A stretch of DNA of 64,000 bases from Lachnospira sp. (GCA_017621205.1 JAGATQ010000040.1:81226-145225); one strand, 5' to 3'; positions 35,563-46,453 are shown, counted from the first letter of the stretch. The notes: generated by a model not told the origin, from the letters alone. Translations and numbers: made by a program.

Positions 35563-36834
35563 ATGAAGGAGGCACCAGTATTATTTGCGACACAACAGGA
35601 TACGACAGGAGAATTGCGGGTTCGTGTGAATTCGGAGATTGCAGATTTGCCGATAGAGGATGCTAGAATCGAGATTTTTGATGCGGACAATCCAAATAAT
35701 ATTTTGTATGAGGGAAGAACGGATGCCAATGGACTTGCAGAGCCTTTTGAGCTGCCAACGCCGCCGTTGGAATACAGTATGGAACCGAATGAGAACCAGC
35801 CCTATGCAACGTATTCCGTCCGGGTGACAAAGGAAGGGTATGACAATCAGTTGATTTCCGGGGCACAGGTTTTGCCGACGGTGCGGGGCGAGCAGAATGT
35901 TTCCCTGCTTCCCAATGAGCAGAGTATTGTGGAAGGTGAGAGCATCGTTATCGGACCGCATACATTATTTTATGAGTATCCTCCGAAGATTCCTGAGTCA
36001 GAAATCAAGACCGTTCAGGAGACTGGGGAAATTGTTTTAAGCAGGGTTGTTGTGCCGGAGTTTGTTGTGGTACATGATGGTACTCCGTCAGACAGCACAG
36101 CACAGGACTATTATGTCAGATACAGCGACTATATTAAAAATGTTGCTTCCTGTGAAATCTATGCGACATGGTCGGAGAATACAATTATGGCTAATATACT
36201 GGCAATCATGTCTTTTACGATGAACCGGGTATATACGGAGTGGTATCGGGGGAAAGGATATAATTTTACGATTACTTCATCTACCGCCTATGACCATAAA
36301 TGGATGTTTGGAAAGACGATATATGATTCCATCTCACGGGCAGTTGACCAGCTGTTTGCTAATTTCTTGTCACGGCCCGGAGTAGTGCAGCCTATTTTAA
36401 CCCAGTATTGTGATGGAAAGCAGGTTAGCTGTGAATCCAGAGGCTGGATGACACAGTGGGGGTCTAAGTACCTAGGGGATCAGAATTATTCACCAATTGA
36501 AATTTTGCGATACTACTACGGGGAAAATATGTTTATCAATACGGCAGAAGAGATTTCCGGAATTCCAGCTTCATGGCCGGGAGCGGATCTGACAATTGGT
36601 TCTAGAAGTGATAAGGTAAGGCAAATGCAGCAGCAGTTGAACCGGATTTCTGATGCGTATCCATTAATTCCTAAAATTGTAGCGGATGGAATATATGGAG
36701 AGCGGACGGCGGAAGCAGTGCGAGTATTTCAAAGGATTTTTGATATGCCACAGACTGGTGTTGTAGATTATCCGACATGGTATAAGATATCGAATATTTA
36801 TGTTGCGGTATCGAGAATTGCAGAGTTAGTCTAG
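35563..36834 (+). CDS. SleC-like spore cortex-lytic / peptidoglycan-binding protein
   Basis: A 423-residue protein without an obvious signal peptide. The N-terminal part (residues 15-125) looks like a beta-rich carboxypeptidase-regulatory or prealbumin-like domain (LRVRVNSEIADLPIEDARIEI). The middle (residues about 190-330) resembles a SpoIID-like region, with NILAIMSFTMNRVYTEWYRGKGYNFTI-type sequence. The C-terminus (345-415) is a peptidoglycan-binding domain (LTIGSRSDKVRQMQQQLNRI, DGIYGERTAEAVRVFQ). This order matches Clostridial SleC-type germination proteins. GGGAG precedes the ATG. A strong terminator follows. Confidence 0.7.
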   Translation: MKEAPVLFATQQDTTGELRVRVNSEIADLPIEDARIEIFDADNPNNILYEGRTDANGLAEPFELPTPPLEYSMEPNENQPYATYSVRVTKEGYDNQLISGAQVLPTVRGEQNVSLLPNEQSIVEGESIVIGPHTLFYEYPPKIPESEIKTVQETGEIVLSRVVVPEFVVVHDGTPSDSTAQDYYVRYSDYIKNVASCEIYATWSENTIMANILAIMSFTMNRVYTEWYRGKGYNFTITSSTAYDHKWMFGKTIYDSISRAVDQLFANFLSRPGVVQPILTQYCDGKQVSCESRGWMTQWGSKYLGDQNYSPIEILRYYYGENMFINTAEEISGIPASWPGADLTIGSRSDKVRQMQQQLNRISDAYPLIPKIVADGIYGERTAEAVRVFQRIFDMPQTGVVDYPTWYKISNIYVAVSRIAELV

Positions 36835-36841
36835 TAATGAT

Positions 36842-36893
36842 AACAGCGTACAAAAACAAAGGGGATTAATATCCCCTTTGTTTTTGTACGCTG
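36842..36893. terminator. Strong bidirectional terminator
   Basis: About 24 perfectly paired bases: AACAGCGTACAAAAACAAAG... on the left and CTTTGTTTTTGTACGCTGTT on the right around a TTAATA-type loop. It separates two convergent genes. Confidence 0.9.
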
Positions 36894-36952
36894 TTCATTT
36901 TATCTTGCAAATTGCATTATATATACTTTATAATAGAAATAGTTTCAGTGTA

Positions 36953-37183
36953 TCAGCCGCTTAACTGGGTACGCTTTACTCCCTTGAATGTACGGGTATA
37001 CAGGCTTTTCTCATCAGTGTAAAGCCAGATTCCTAATACATCCTTTACAATATAGGCGACCTTGTTAGAAGAAACATTCATGTATAAAACTTCATCAACA
37101 TTTAACTCCTTGCACTTGGCCGCAGCGGTTGCTGCATCAGGTGCGGTTAATTTATGCTTCTTTACTGCCTGATCTACTGTCAT
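36953..37183 (-). CDS. Small conserved-looking protein, unknown function
   Basis: A 76-residue basic soluble protein, helical at the N-terminus (TVDQAVKKHKLTAPDAATAAAKCKEL) and beta-rich after that (VLYMNVSSNKVAYIVKD). A perfect AAGGGGGT lies before the start, so it is very likely expressed. It has no membrane segment and one Cys. No family recognised. It is convergent with the SleC-like gene. Confidence 0.6.
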   Translation of the reverse strand: MTVDQAVKKHKLTAPDAATAAAKCKELNVDEVLYMNVSSNKVAYIVKDVLGIWLYTDEKSLYTRTFKGVKRTQLSG

Positions 37184-37391
37184 ACTAAGACCCCCTTTGT
37201 CATAACATAGTGCTTACAATTTTGTACAAATTATACAAACTGCTTTGTGCTATCTGATATAATTATAATACACAGTGATGGATTTTACAATTATCAATTA
37301 TTCACAAAAAAAAATTGGGAAAAATGTCATTTTCGATTAATAATAGTGCGTTATGTACTAGATTATAATAGAAATGGGAAAGGATTGCAAG

Positions 37392-38066
37392 ATGGATATT
37401 CAATATATTCAAAATTATGACAAAAGAATGGAAGAAATGATAAAAAAATACAAGGAAAAGGGGCTGCGTCCACGGTTATTGCTGCATAGCTGCTGTGCCC
37501 CCTGCAGCAGTGCTGTCTTAGAACGGATTGCTAAGGCGTTTGATATTACAGTGTTTTATTTTAACCCTAACATTGAACCGCAAAGGGAATATGACAAGCG
37601 GGTAGAGGAGCTTGATAAGCTACTTTCCTGCCTGAGAGAGACGGCGGATGTTTCCTTGTTGGTGGGGAGATATGAGCCACAGGAATTTTATGATGCGGTA
37701 AAAGGACTTGAGCATAGTGGTGAGGGAGGAGAACGCTGTTACCGGTGCTATGAGTTAAGGCTTAGGGAGACTGCTAAAATGGCAGCCAGCCAGAAGTTTG
37801 ATTGTTTTACGACGACCTTGTCCATCAGTCCGTATAAACGGGCGGACTGGCTAAATGAAATCGGACAGCATCTTTCCGAGGAATATTGTGTAGATTATCT
37901 ATATTCTGATTTTAAAAAGAAAAATGGATACCGCCGTTCGATTGAACTGTCGAAGGAGTATGGGCTTTACCGGCAGGATTATTGCGGATGCCGTTTTTCT
38001 AAGGCGGAACGGGAAAATGTGAAGCGGCAGAGGCAGGCAGGAGCAGGTGAAGCGTTAGAAAATTAA
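37392..38066 (+). CDS. queH: Epoxyqueuosine reductase QueH
   Basis: Final step of queuosine biosynthesis, iron-sulphur dependent, the non-cobalamin alternative to QueG. The conserved Cys sets are visible: HSCCAPCSS near residue 28, ERCYRCYELR near residue 120 and YCGCRFS near the C-terminus. 224 residues. I choose ATG 37392 with GGGAAAGGA upstream; ATG 37374 is possible. No other queuosine genes are nearby. Confidence 0.93.
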   Translation: MDIQYIQNYDKRMEEMIKKYKEKGLRPRLLLHSCCAPCSSAVLERIAKAFDITVFYFNPNIEPQREYDKRVEELDKLLSCLRETADVSLLVGRYEPQEFYDAVKGLEHSGEGGERCYRCYELRLRETAKMAASQKFDCFTTTLSISPYKRADWLNEIGQHLSEEYCVDYLYSDFKKKNGYRRSIELSKEYGLYRQDYCGCRFSKAERENVKRQRQAGAGEALEN

Positions 38067-38089
38067 TTCTGTTTTATTTGTGTTCTCCC

Positions 38090-38118
38090 TTGTGAAAAGT
38101 ATGAAAATATGATAGAAT
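38090..38118 (+). promoter_or_regulatory. Promoter of carAB
   Basis: TTGTGA at 38090-38095, 17-base spacer, TAGAAT at 38113-38118. The leader of about 85 bases contains a T10 run at about 38169, but no clear hairpin directly before it, so attenuation is uncertain. Confidence 0.6.
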
Positions 38119-38211
38119 AAGACAATTTGAGAAGAAAGAGAAATTGGGACCCATTTGTCGCAAAAGTATCTTTTTTTTTTGAGAAAATTTGCGAAAGGAA
38201 CAGGTAGCATA

Positions 38212-39297
38212 ATGAAAACATATCTTATATTAGAAGATGGACATGTATTTACCGGAGAGAGCATCGGTGCAGTAAAGGAAGTCATAAGCGAAATCGTATT
38301 TAATACCTCTATGACGGGCTATTTAGAGGTGTTAACAGACCCTTCCTATGCAGGACAGGCAGTGGTTATGACTTATCCGTTGATTGGTAATTATGGTATT
38401 TGCCATGAAGATATGGAGAATAAAAAAGTGTGGCATTCCGCTTTTATTGTTCGTGAGATTTCACGAAGGGCAAGCAACTTTAGAAGCGAGGATTCCATTG
38501 ATAATTTCTTAAAGGAGCATGATATTCCGGGGATTCAGGGCATTGATACCCGTGCTCTTACCAAAATTTTGCGGGAGAAGGGTACCATGAATGGCATGAT
38601 TACCACGGATGAGAATTATAATCTTGATGAAGTGCTTCCTAAGATTAAGGAATATAAGGTGACCGGAGTGGTTAAGGCAGTATCCATTAAAGAAAAGGAG
38701 GTTCATGAAAGTGAACTTGAGGGAACGCCCAAGAAGGTGGCTTTATTGGATATCGGTACGAAGAGAAATATTATCCGGTGCCTGACGAAACGGGGCTGTG
38801 AGGTAACAGTTTATCCGGCAGATACAACAGCAGAGGAGATTCTTTCGGACAAGCCGGATGGAATCATGCTGAGCAATGGACCGGGAGACCCGAAGGAGTG
38901 TACAGAAGTGATTGCTGAGGTAAAGAAGCTTTATGATTCCAATGTGCCAATTTTTGCTATTTGCTTAGGACATCAGATTATGGCACTCGCCAATGGTGCC
39001 GATACAGAGAAGATGAAATATGGACACCGTGGCGCCAATCATCCGGTTAAGAATACGGAGACGGGAAAGGTATATATTTCCTCCCAGAATCACGGCTATG
39101 TGGTTAAGGAAGATTCCTTGCCAAAAGGGATTGCTAAGCCGTTATTTTATAATGTGAATGACAAGACTTGTGAGGGTGTCAGATATCTGGATAAAAACGT
39201 GTTTACGGTACAATTCCATCCGGAGGCCTGTGGAGGACCACAGGATAGTGAGTTTTTGTTTGACGAGTTTATGAAGATGATGGAGGTGGATGCGTAA
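38212..39297 (+). CDS. carA: Carbamoyl-phosphate synthase, small (glutaminase) subunit
   Basis: Releases ammonia from glutamine for carbamoyl phosphate synthesis. The N-terminal CPSase_sm domain (FNTSMTGYLEVLTDPSYAGQ) is followed by a class I glutamine amidotransferase with the nucleophile in FAICLGHQIM and the His/Glu in QFHPEACGG. 361 residues from ATG 38212; the frame runs upstream without a site. The stop overlaps the carB start by one base (TAATG), indicating translational coupling. Serves both arginine and pyrimidine pathways; with no PyrR or ArgR site visible, the branch is unclear. Confidence 0.97.
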   Translation: MKTYLILEDGHVFTGESIGAVKEVISEIVFNTSMTGYLEVLTDPSYAGQAVVMTYPLIGNYGICHEDMENKKVWHSAFIVREISRRASNFRSEDSIDNFLKEHDIPGIQGIDTRALTKILREKGTMNGMITTDENYNLDEVLPKIKEYKVTGVVKAVSIKEKEVHESELEGTPKKVALLDIGTKRNIIRCLTKRGCEVTVYPADTTAEEILSDKPDGIMLSNGPGDPKECTEVIAEVKKLYDSNVPIFAICLGHQIMALANGADTEKMKYGHRGANHPVKNTETGKVYISSQNHGYVVKEDSLPKGIAKPLFYNVNDKTCEGVRYLDKNVFTVQFHPEACGGPQDSEFLFDEFMKMMEVDA

Positions 39298-42200
39298 TGC
39301 CGAGAAATACTGACATTAAGAAGGTTTTAGTCATTGGTTCCGGTCCGATTGTGATTGGGCAGGCAGCAGAGTTTGATTATGCGGGAACACAGGCATGCCG
39401 TTCCTTAAAAGAAGAAGGAATAGAGGTTGTTTTGGTTAATTCCAATCCTGCAACCATTATGACAGATAAAAATATTGCAGATAAAGTATATATTGAACCG
39501 CTGACCAATGAAGTGGTGGAGAAGATTATTGTGAAGGAGCATCCGGACAGTATTCTTCCGACTTTGGGGGGACAGGCTGGACTTAATATTGCCATGGCAT
39601 TGGAGGAGAAGGGCTTTTTAAAGGAGCACAATGTAAAATTAATTGGAACCTCTTCACAGACTATCAAAAAGGCGGAGGATAGACAGGAATTTAAGGACAC
39701 CATGGAGAAGATTGGAGAGCCGATTGCTCCTTCTGAGGTGGTAACTTCAGTAAAGGAAGGCTTGAAGTTCGTAGAAAAGATTGGATATCCTGTGGTGCTT
39801 CGTCCTGCGTATACGCTCGGCGGCTCTGGCGGTGGTATTGCAGACAATGAGGAGGCATTCTGTGAGATATTAGAAAACGGGCTTCGGTTAAGCCGTGTAG
39901 GGCAGGTATTGGTGGAGCGGTGTATAGCAGGCTGGAAAGAGGTCGAGTACGAGGTGATGCGGGATGCGAATGGCACCTGTATTACGGTATGTAATATGGA
40001 GAACCTTGACCCTGTCGGTGTGCATACCGGAGATTCCATCGTTGTAGCTCCATCCCAGACCTTAGGAGATAAGGAGTACCAGATGCTTCGGACCTCAGCA
40101 TTGAATATTATTACAGAGCTTAATATTACCGGAGGCTGTAATGTGCAGTTTGCCCTGCACCCGGAATCCTTTGAGTACTGTGTTATTGAAGTAAATCCTC
40201 GTGTCAGCCGTTCTTCGGCATTGGCATCTAAGGCAACGGGTTACCCAATTGCAAAGGTAACGGCAAAGATTGCACTTGGATATGATTTGGATGAAATTCC
40301 GAATGCGATTACCGGCAAGACGTATGCAAGCTTCGAGCCGACAATCGATTACTGCGTTGTCAAAATTCCGAGACTTCCTTTTGATAAGTTTATCAAGGCT
40401 AAGAGAACACTGACTACACAGATGAAGGCGACGGGAGAGGTTATGAGTATCTGCACCAATTTTGAAGGTGCATTGATGAAGGCAATCCGTTCTTTAGAGC
40501 AGCATGTGGACAGCTTGCAGTATCCGGAATTCCAGGTATTTTCTGATGAAGAGCTGGAGGAAGAGCTTTACCGGGTAGACGACCGACGTATCTTTGCAGT
40601 TGCCGAGGCGATTCGTCGTGGAACAACGCTGGAGCATATCCATGAGATTACGAAGATTGATATCTGGTTTCTTGATAAGATTGCCATTTTGGTGGAGACG
40701 GAGAAGGAGCTTTCTGAGAAGCCGCTAGACTATGAGCTGCTTTTAAAGGCGAAGCGTCTGGAATTCCCGGATGAGGTCATTGGAAGAATCGTTCATAAGA
40801 GTGTGGAGGAAATTAAGGCATTGCGTGAGGAATATGGCATTCATGCAGCCTTTAAGATGGTAGATACCTGTGCTGCGGAGTTCGAGGCAACAACACCTTA
40901 TTATTACTCCTGCTATGACAGTGAGAATGAAGTTTCTGATAAGAAGACAAGGAAACGGATTATGGTGCTTGGCTCTGGTCCGATTCGGATTGGACAGGGG
41001 ATTGAGTTTGATTATTGTTCGGTACACAGTGTCTGGGCATTTAAGGATATGGGGTACGAAACCATTATTGTAAATAACAATCCGGAGACCGTTTCCACAG
41101 ATTTTGATATTGCGGATAAGCTATACTTTGAGCCTTTGACAGCAGAGGATGTGGAGGCTATCGTGAAGCTTGAGAAGCCGGATGGTGCGGTGGTGCAGTT
41201 TGGCGGGCAGACTGCCATCAAGCTAACGGAAGCGCTGCTTAAGATGGGAGTCAGGATTCTTGGTACCAGTGCAGAGAATGTAGATGCTGCCGAAGATAGA
41301 GAGCTTTTTGATGAAATACTAGAGGAGTGTTGTATTCCAAGACCGAAGGGAACGACGGTCTTTACCTGCGAGGAGGCATTAGAGGCGGCACAGGAGCTTG
41401 GATATCCGGTACTAATCCGTCCATCTTATGTTCTTGGCGGTGCAGGTATGCAGATTGCCATTTCTGATAAGGATATTATTGAGTTTATGGATGTCATTAC
41501 CCAGCATAAGCAGGAGCATCCGATTCTGATTGATAAATATCTGATGGGCAAGGAAGTGGAAGTGGATGCTGTCTGCGACGGAGAAAACATTCTGATTCCG
41601 GGTATTATGGAGCATGTGGAGCGGGCAGGAATCCATTCCGGTGATAGTATCTCCGTATATCCGGCACAAAGCATTTCCGAAAAATCGCAGCGTGTCATTG
41701 TGGATTACACGAGAAAGCTGGCAAAGTCCTTGCATGTTATCGGTTTGATAAACATTCAGTTTATCGTATATCAGGAGGAGGTCTATGTGATTGAGGTAAA
41801 TCCTCGGTCCTCCCGTACCGTGCCATACATCAGTAAGGTAACCGGTATTCCGATTGTGGATTTGGCTTCCAAGGTGATTGTTGGTGCTAAGATTGAAGAT
41901 TTGGGTTATGAGCCGGGCTTGCAAAAGCCGAGTGAGTATATCGCTATCAAGATGCCAGTATTTTCCTTTGAAAAGCTTCGGGGGGCTGAGATTAGCCTGG
42001 GACCGGAGATGAAATCAACCGGAGAGTGCCTTGGTGTAAGCAAGAACTTTAATGCAGCATTATATAAAGCATTTTTAGGCTCAGGCATTGATTTGCCAAA
42101 GCATAAGAAAATGATTCTTACCGTGAAGGATTCGGATAAGCTGGATGCAGTAGATATCGGCCGCAGATTTCAGGCGCTTGGTTACAAAATTTATTCTACT

Positions 42201-42491
42201 AGAAGCACCTGCAAGGTTTTAAATGAAAATGGCGTCGATGCGGAACCGATTAATAAGATTGAGCAGTCTTCTCCGACATTGCTGGATTTGATTTTGCAGC
42301 ATGATATTGATTTGGTTATTGATACACCAAATCAGGGAATTGATAAGAGCCGGGATGGATTCTTAATCCGCCGTCATGCGATTGAGACCGGAGTGACCTG
42401 TCTTACCTCTCTTGATACGGCAGCAGCACTGCTTACCAGTCTTGAGAGCGGAACAAAGGAGTTAAAGGTGATTGATATCGCAACGATTTAA
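39297..42491 (+). CDS. carB: Carbamoyl-phosphate synthase, large subunit
   Basis: ATP-dependent two-half enzyme of 1064 residues. Each half has an ATP-grasp domain ([17 protein letters not shown] and [17 protein letters not shown] starts, [12 protein letters not shown] and [12 protein letters not shown] nucleotide loops). The C-terminus is the allosteric MGS-like domain (about residues 930-1064). Full length with no damage. It is coupled to carA and followed 23 bases later by glnA. Confidence 0.98.
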   Translation: MPRNTDIKKVLVIGSGPIVIGQAAEFDYAGTQACRSLKEEGIEVVLVNSNPATIMTDKNIADKVYIEPLTNEVVEKIIVKEHPDSILPTLGGQAGLNIAMALEEKGFLKEHNVKLIGTSSQTIKKAEDRQEFKDTMEKIGEPIAPSEVVTSVKEGLKFVEKIGYPVVLRPAYTLGGSGGGIADNEEAFCEILENGLRLSRVGQVLVERCIAGWKEVEYEVMRDANGTCITVCNMENLDPVGVHTGDSIVVAPSQTLGDKEYQMLRTSALNIITELNITGGCNVQFALHPESFEYCVIEVNPRVSRSSALASKATGYPIAKVTAKIALGYDLDEIPNAITGKTYASFEPTIDYCVVKIPRLPFDKFIKAKRTLTTQMKATGEVMSICTNFEGALMKAIRSLEQHVDSLQYPEFQVFSDEELEEELYRVDDRRIFAVAEAIRRGTTLEHIHEITKIDIWFLDKIAILVETEKELSEKPLDYELLLKAKRLEFPDEVIGRIVHKSVEEIKALREEYGIHAAFKMVDTCAAEFEATTPYYYSCYDSENEVSDKKTRKRIMVLGSGPIRIGQGIEFDYCSVHSVWAFKDMGYETIIVNNNPETVSTDFDIADKLYFEPLTAEDVEAIVKLEKPDGAVVQFGGQTAIKLTEALLKMGVRILGTSAENVDAAEDRELFDEILEECCIPRPKGTTVFTCEEALEAAQELGYPVLIRPSYVLGGAGMQIAISDKDIIEFMDVITQHKQEHPILIDKYLMGKEVEVDAVCDGENILIPGIMEHVERAGIHSGDSISVYPAQSISEKSQRVIVDYTRKLAKSLHVIGLINIQFIVYQEEVYVIEVNPRSSRTVPYISKVTGIPIVDLASKVIVGAKIEDLGYEPGLQKPSEYIAIKMPVFSFEKLRGAEISLGPEMKSTGECLGVSKNFNAALYKAFLGSGIDLPKHKKMILTVKDSDKLDAVDIGRRFQALGYKIYSTRSTCKVLNENGVDAEPINKIEQSSPTLLDLILQHDIDLVIDTPNQGIDKSRDGFLIRRHAIETGVTCLTSLDTAAALLTSLESGTKELKVIDIATI

Positions 42492-42514
42492 CAGTGAAAG
42501 GAAGGGGGCAGCTT

Positions 42515-43843
42515 ATGAAATATACAAAGCAGGATATTATTAAGCTGGTGGAAGAAAATGATGTGGAGTTTATCCGTCTGCAGTTTACAGATACCCATGG
42601 TACGTTGAAGAATGTGGCAATTACTGCGAGCCATTTGGAGGATGCACTGGATAATAAAATTATGTTTGATGGTTCCTCTATTGATGGTTTTGTTAATATA
42701 GAAGAGTCTGATATGTTTTTGTATCCGGACCGGGATACCTTTGCTATTTTTCCGTGGAGACCACAGGTGGGTAAAGTGGCAAGATTGATTTGCGATGTGT
42801 ACAATCCGGACGGAACACCCTTTGAGGGAGATCCCCGCTATATACTGAAACAGGAATTGAAGCGTGCCGCAGATATGGGCTATGTGTTTGAGGTAGGACC
42901 AGAGTGCGAATTTTTCCTGTTTCATACAGATGATGAGGGCAGACCTACAACTCTGACTCATGAAAAAGCGGGATATTTTGATTTAGGTCCGATGGATTTG
43001 GGAGAAAATGCAAGGAGGGATATTGTTCTGGCATTAGAGAAGATGAATTTTACTGTCGAGACGTCCCATCATGAGATGGCACCGGCACAGCATGAAATTG
43101 ATTTTCGGTATGCCAATGCATTAAAAACAGCGGATAATATTGTTACCTTTAAGCTTGTGGTGCGTTCCATTGCTAAGCGGCATGGTTTGTTTGCCAGCTT
43201 CATGCCGAAACCGGTATATGGGGTACAGGGCTCTGGTATGCATGTCAATATGTCTTTAAATAAGGAAGGAAAGAATATATTTGCAGATAAAAAAGGAGTA
43301 AATGGACTTAGTGAGGAGGCATATCAGTTTATTGCCGGCCTGATGGAGCATGCTCCGGGTATGAGCATTATTACGAATCCGTTAGTAAATTCTTACAAAA
43401 GGCTTGTGTCCGGCTATGAGGCACCTACCTATATCGCTTGGTCGAGAACCAATAGAAGTCCGTTAATTCGTATTCCGGCGTCAAGAGGAGCTAGCACGAG
43501 AGTGGAGCTTCGCAGTCCGGATGCGGCAACGAATCCTTATCTTGCTCTCGCAGTGTGCTTAGCAGCCGGTTTGGATGGAATTGAGAGAAAGCTTCTGGTT
43601 GCAGATGAGGTTAAAACTAATGTTTATAATATGACACCGAAGGAGCGAAAGGATGCCAATATTGAAAGCCTTCCTACGAACTTGTTAGAGGCGGTGCAGG
43701 CATTTGAGGAGGATACCTATATCCAGAAGGTGTTAGGCAGCCATACAAGCGAGATGTATAAAAAGGCGAAGAGGTATGAATGGTTTGAGTATACTTCCCA
43801 GGTAACACCTTGGGAGCTGGAACAATACCTATATAAAATCTAG
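42515..43843 (+). CDS. glnA: Glutamine synthetase type I
   Basis: Makes glutamine from glutamate and ammonia. Beta-grasp N-terminus ([27 protein letters not shown]) and catalytic domain with [11 protein letters not shown], the [13 protein letters not shown] metal block and the [17 protein letters not shown] loop. 442 residues, the Firmicutes GSI-alpha length, without the adenylylation-site region of the beta type. Start at ATG 42515 behind GGAAGGGGGC. It follows carB by 23 bases, so glutamine supply and its use by carAB are probably cotranscribed. An ANTAR regulator follows. Confidence 0.97.
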   Translation: MKYTKQDIIKLVEENDVEFIRLQFTDTHGTLKNVAITASHLEDALDNKIMFDGSSIDGFVNIEESDMFLYPDRDTFAIFPWRPQVGKVARLICDVYNPDGTPFEGDPRYILKQELKRAADMGYVFEVGPECEFFLFHTDDEGRPTTLTHEKAGYFDLGPMDLGENARRDIVLALEKMNFTVETSHHEMAPAQHEIDFRYANALKTADNIVTFKLVVRSIAKRHGLFASFMPKPVYGVQGSGMHVNMSLNKEGKNIFADKKGVNGLSEEAYQFIAGLMEHAPGMSIITNPLVNSYKRLVSGYEAPTYIAWSRTNRSPLIRIPASRGASTRVELRSPDAATNPYLALAVCLAAGLDGIERKLLVADEVKTNVYNMTPKERKDANIESLPTNLLEAVQAFEEDTYIQKVLGSHTSEMYKKAKRYEWFEYTSQVTPWELEQYLYKI

Positions 43844-43903
43844 ACGGGATAGGACAGATAGAGGTATTGGAATGGATGAAAATGAAAAACCGGAGGTGAA
43901 CGG

Positions 43904-44446
43904 ATGGTAAATGTGATTATTCTGTTTCCCAAGGTTGAAGTTGGAAAAAGCATACGGAGCCTTCTAATGAAAAATGGTATAGAGGTAACCACTGTATGCA
44001 GTACCGGTGCCCAGGTTGTCAGTTGTATTGATAATCTGGATGCAGGACTTGTAATATGTGGATATCAGTATGTAGATATGGTATATACAGAACTGCTTTC
44101 TTATCTGCCGGACACTTTTGAGATGCTCTTGCTGGCGTCACAGAACCGACGCTCTGAAATCGATGAAACCGGAGTGGTCTGCATGGGTATGCCCTTCAAG
44201 GCTTATGAGCTGGTGGAAAATGTACAATACATGCTGAAACGTATTTATAGAAACTATAAGGAGCGAAAAGAGCAGCCTAAAGTCCGCAGTGAGGAGGAGC
44301 TGTCTATTATTAGTCATGCCAAGATAATTTTGATGGATAAGGGGGCAATGACAGAGGAGGAGGCGCATCGGTATCTGCAAAAGAAGAGTATGGATTGTGG
44401 GACGAGCCTTGTAGCTACAGCAAGAGATATTTTGGATATCTATTAG
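43904..44446 (+). CDS. ANTAR-domain antiterminator with pseudo-receiver
   Basis: A 180-residue NasT/AmiR-like protein. The N-terminal receiver fold (VNVIILFPKVEVGKSIRSLL) lacks the phosphoacceptor: VICGYQYVDM has no Asp at the expected place. A coiled linker leads to a C-terminal ANTAR RNA-binding domain (IISHAKIILMDKGAMTEEEAHRYLQKKSM). Such proteins bind paired hexaloop hairpins to prevent termination. GGAGGTGAACGG precedes ATG 43904. Position after glnA suggests a nitrogen signal; no paired-hairpin target is evident in the 23-base carB-glnA gap. Confidence 0.88.
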   Translation: MVNVIILFPKVEVGKSIRSLLMKNGIEVTTVCSTGAQVVSCIDNLDAGLVICGYQYVDMVYTELLSYLPDTFEMLLLASQNRRSEIDETGVVCMGMPFKAYELVENVQYMLKRIYRNYKERKEQPKVRSEEELSIISHAKIILMDKGAMTEEEAHRYLQKKSMDCGTSLVATARDILDIY

Positions 44447-44478
44447 TAATAAAAAATAATGAATGTAGGAGGTACGAC

Positions 44479-45693
44479 ATGTTTCAGATTAATGAGAATT
44501 ATTTGAAGCTTCCGGGGAGCTATCTGTTTTCTAATATTGCAAAGAAAGTGGCGGCGTATAAGGAGGCGAATCAGGGTGCAGAGGTGATAAGCCTTGGTAT
44601 TGGGGATGTAACCCAACCGCTGGCTCCTGCTATTATTAAGCGGCTGCATAGTGCAGTGGATGAAATGGCAGATGCAAAGACCTTTAAGGGCTATGCGCCG
44701 GATTTGGGATATTCGTTTCTTAGGGAGGCGATTGTCCAGAATGATTTTAAGGCAAGAGGGGTAGAGCTCTCGGTTGATGAGATTTTTGTTAGCGATGGGG
44801 CGAAGAGTGATTCCGGTAATATTCAGGAGATTTTTGGTGTAGATAATAAAATTGCGGTATGTGACCCGGTTTATCCGGTTTACGTCGACACCAATGTGAT
44901 GGCAGGACGGACAGGTGCTTATAATCCTCAGACAGAGCGGTTTGAGAATGTTATCTATATGCCATGTACGAAGGAGACGGGATTTGCACCAGAGCTTCCT
45001 AGTGAGGCACCAGATTTGATATATTTATGTTTTCCGAACAATCCAACGGGTTCTACGATTTCTAAGTCACAGCTTCAGCAATGGGTGGATTATGCGAATA
45101 AAGTTGGTGCCTGTATTATTTATGATGCTGCTTATGAAGCATATATTACAGAAGAAGATGTAGCACATACGATATATGAGTGTGAGGGAGCAAAGACTTG
45201 TGCGATTGAGCTTAGAAGCTTTTCCAAAAATGCTGGATTTACCGGAACAAGGCTCGGTTATACAGTGGTGCCAATGGACTTAAAGTGCAAAGATGTTTCC
45301 CTAAATGCACTTTGGGCAAGACGCCATGGGACAAAATTCAATGGTGCCCCATATATCATTCAGGCAGCAGGGGCAGCAGTCTACACAGAGGAAGGGAAGG
45401 CACAGCTTAAGGAACAGGTTGGCTATTATCAGAATAATGCAAAAACCATCTTAATGGGGCTTAAGGATGCAGGTTATACGGTATCCGGTGGGGTAAATGC
45501 TCCTTATATCTGGCTGGAAACGCCGAATGGCATGACAAGCTGGGAATTCTTTGATTTACTGCTTGAGAAGGCAAATGTAGTGGGAACACCAGGCTCTGGC
45601 TTCGGTCCGTCCGGGGAAGGCTATTTCAGACTGACTGCCTTTGGAACATACGAAAATACGCTGAAGGCAATCGAGAGAATTAAAAGCATATAA
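44479..45693 (+). CDS. dapL: LL-diaminopimelate aminotransferase
   Basis: PLP enzyme converting tetrahydrodipicolinate directly to LL-diaminopimelate for lysine and peptidoglycan. Typical start INENYLKLPGSYLFSNIAKKV, substrate loop SLGIGDVTQPLAPAII, NNPTGSTIS, and the PLP lysine in RSFSKNAGFTGTRLGY. 404 residues from ATG 44479 behind GTAGGAGGTACGAC; upstream extension overlaps the ANTAR gene. DapL is common in Clostridia. A terminator follows. Confidence 0.96.
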   Translation: MFQINENYLKLPGSYLFSNIAKKVAAYKEANQGAEVISLGIGDVTQPLAPAIIKRLHSAVDEMADAKTFKGYAPDLGYSFLREAIVQNDFKARGVELSVDEIFVSDGAKSDSGNIQEIFGVDNKIAVCDPVYPVYVDTNVMAGRTGAYNPQTERFENVIYMPCTKETGFAPELPSEAPDLIYLCFPNNPTGSTISKSQLQQWVDYANKVGACIIYDAAYEAYITEEDVAHTIYECEGAKTCAIELRSFSKNAGFTGTRLGYTVVPMDLKCKDVSLNALWARRHGTKFNGAPYIIQAAGAAVYTEEGKAQLKEQVGYYQNNAKTILMGLKDAGYTVSGGVNAPYIWLETPNGMTSWEFFDLLLEKANVVGTPGSGFGPSGEGYFRLTAFGTYENTLKAIERIKSI

Positions 45694-45707
45694 TATTTTT
45701 TAGAGTG

Positions 45708-45746
45708 GGGGCGGCTGTCAATTGATTATTGGGCTGCCCTTTTAAT
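45708..45746 (+). terminator. Terminator after dapL
   Basis: GGGCGGC at 45709-45715 pairs with GCTGCCC at 45733-45739 (one G-T), followed by TTTTAATT. Confidence 0.75.
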
Positions 45747-45786
45747 TACTAATAATGCCATAAGGAATTGCAAATGATTAACAAGA

Positions 45787-46173
45787 CTAGTGAAAATGAC
45801 TGGCTTTGTGAGGCAGGTTTAGCAGCCTGTCCACAGCAGGGTGCATACTGGGCTGCCCGCGATACGCAATTAACAGCTCCTTCTCCTTGCTGGATAAATT
45901 ATGAAAGGGTTCATTGCCAATTGGGATATAGTGCAGTTCAAAGGTCCTAAGGATATCTTCGATATGGTAGAGGCGGCAAAGCTGCAAAAAAGTATATACA
46001 TTAGGCATGGACTGTCCGTTTTCCCATGAATAAAGTGTAGTCGGCCGCACGCTTTGAAAACCATGTTCTGATAAGTAATTCATAACCATTTCGTGAGATA
46101 ATCCATTTTTCAGCCGGTATTCCTTCAATATTTTCCCCATTCGTTGTTTAAACTGGTATGTTAAATGATTCAT
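45787..46173 (-). CDS. XRE-family helix-turn-helix regulator
   Basis: A 128-residue DNA-binding protein. The N-terminal Cro/CI-type HTH covers about residues 10-75 (KILKEYRLKNGLSHEMVMNYL, TTLYSWENGQSMPN), and the C-terminus is a short helical region. AGAGGA precedes the start. Convergent with dapL. Palindromic element C lies directly upstream, so its promoter region may overlap that element. Target unknown. Confidence 0.82.
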   Translation of the reverse strand: MNHLTYQFKQRMGKILKEYRLKNGLSHEMVMNYLSEHGFQSVRPTTLYSWENGQSMPNVYTFLQLCRLYHIEDILRTFELHYIPIGNEPFHNLSSKEKELLIAYRGQPSMHPAVDRLLNLPHKASHFH

Positions 46174-46193
46174 TTTGTCCTCTTTTCTGTTTT

Positions 46194-46345
46194 GTAATTA
46201 GGTGATTGAGAAGTATCAAATCACTGGTACGGTACTCATAATATTATATAAATTTACTTCGTTGTCTTTGCTACGCAAAGTACAAAGGCGTAAATTTATA
46301 TAATATTATGACTGCCTGTCTAATGGCTACGAGTTTCGCAATTAC
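46194..46345. repeat. Palindromic element C (MITE-like)
   Basis: Perfect 21-bp arms at 46236-46256 and 46291-46311 enclose the 34-base core CTTCGTTGTC-TTTGC-TAC-GCAAA-GTACAAAGGCG. The core differs from element D by one loop base, while the arms are of different sequence. The ends are TAATTA on the left and GCAATTAC on the right. Confidence 0.8.
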
Positions 46346-46372
46346 TTAATTATAAAACAGAAATAAGGAAAG

Positions 46373-46397
46373 AATGCTCCAAAGTGGAGCATTTTTA
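46373..46397 (+). terminator. Short hairpin with T-run after element C
   Basis: AATGCTCCA at 46373-46381 pairs with TGGAGCATT at 46385-46393, followed by T5. No + strand gene precedes it; on the opposite strand it is followed by no T-run. Confidence 0.6.
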
Positions 46398-46453
46398 ATG
46401 TGTAAAATAACGAAAAAAAGTAAAAAAACATGGTATTAATTGTAAAAAATCAC

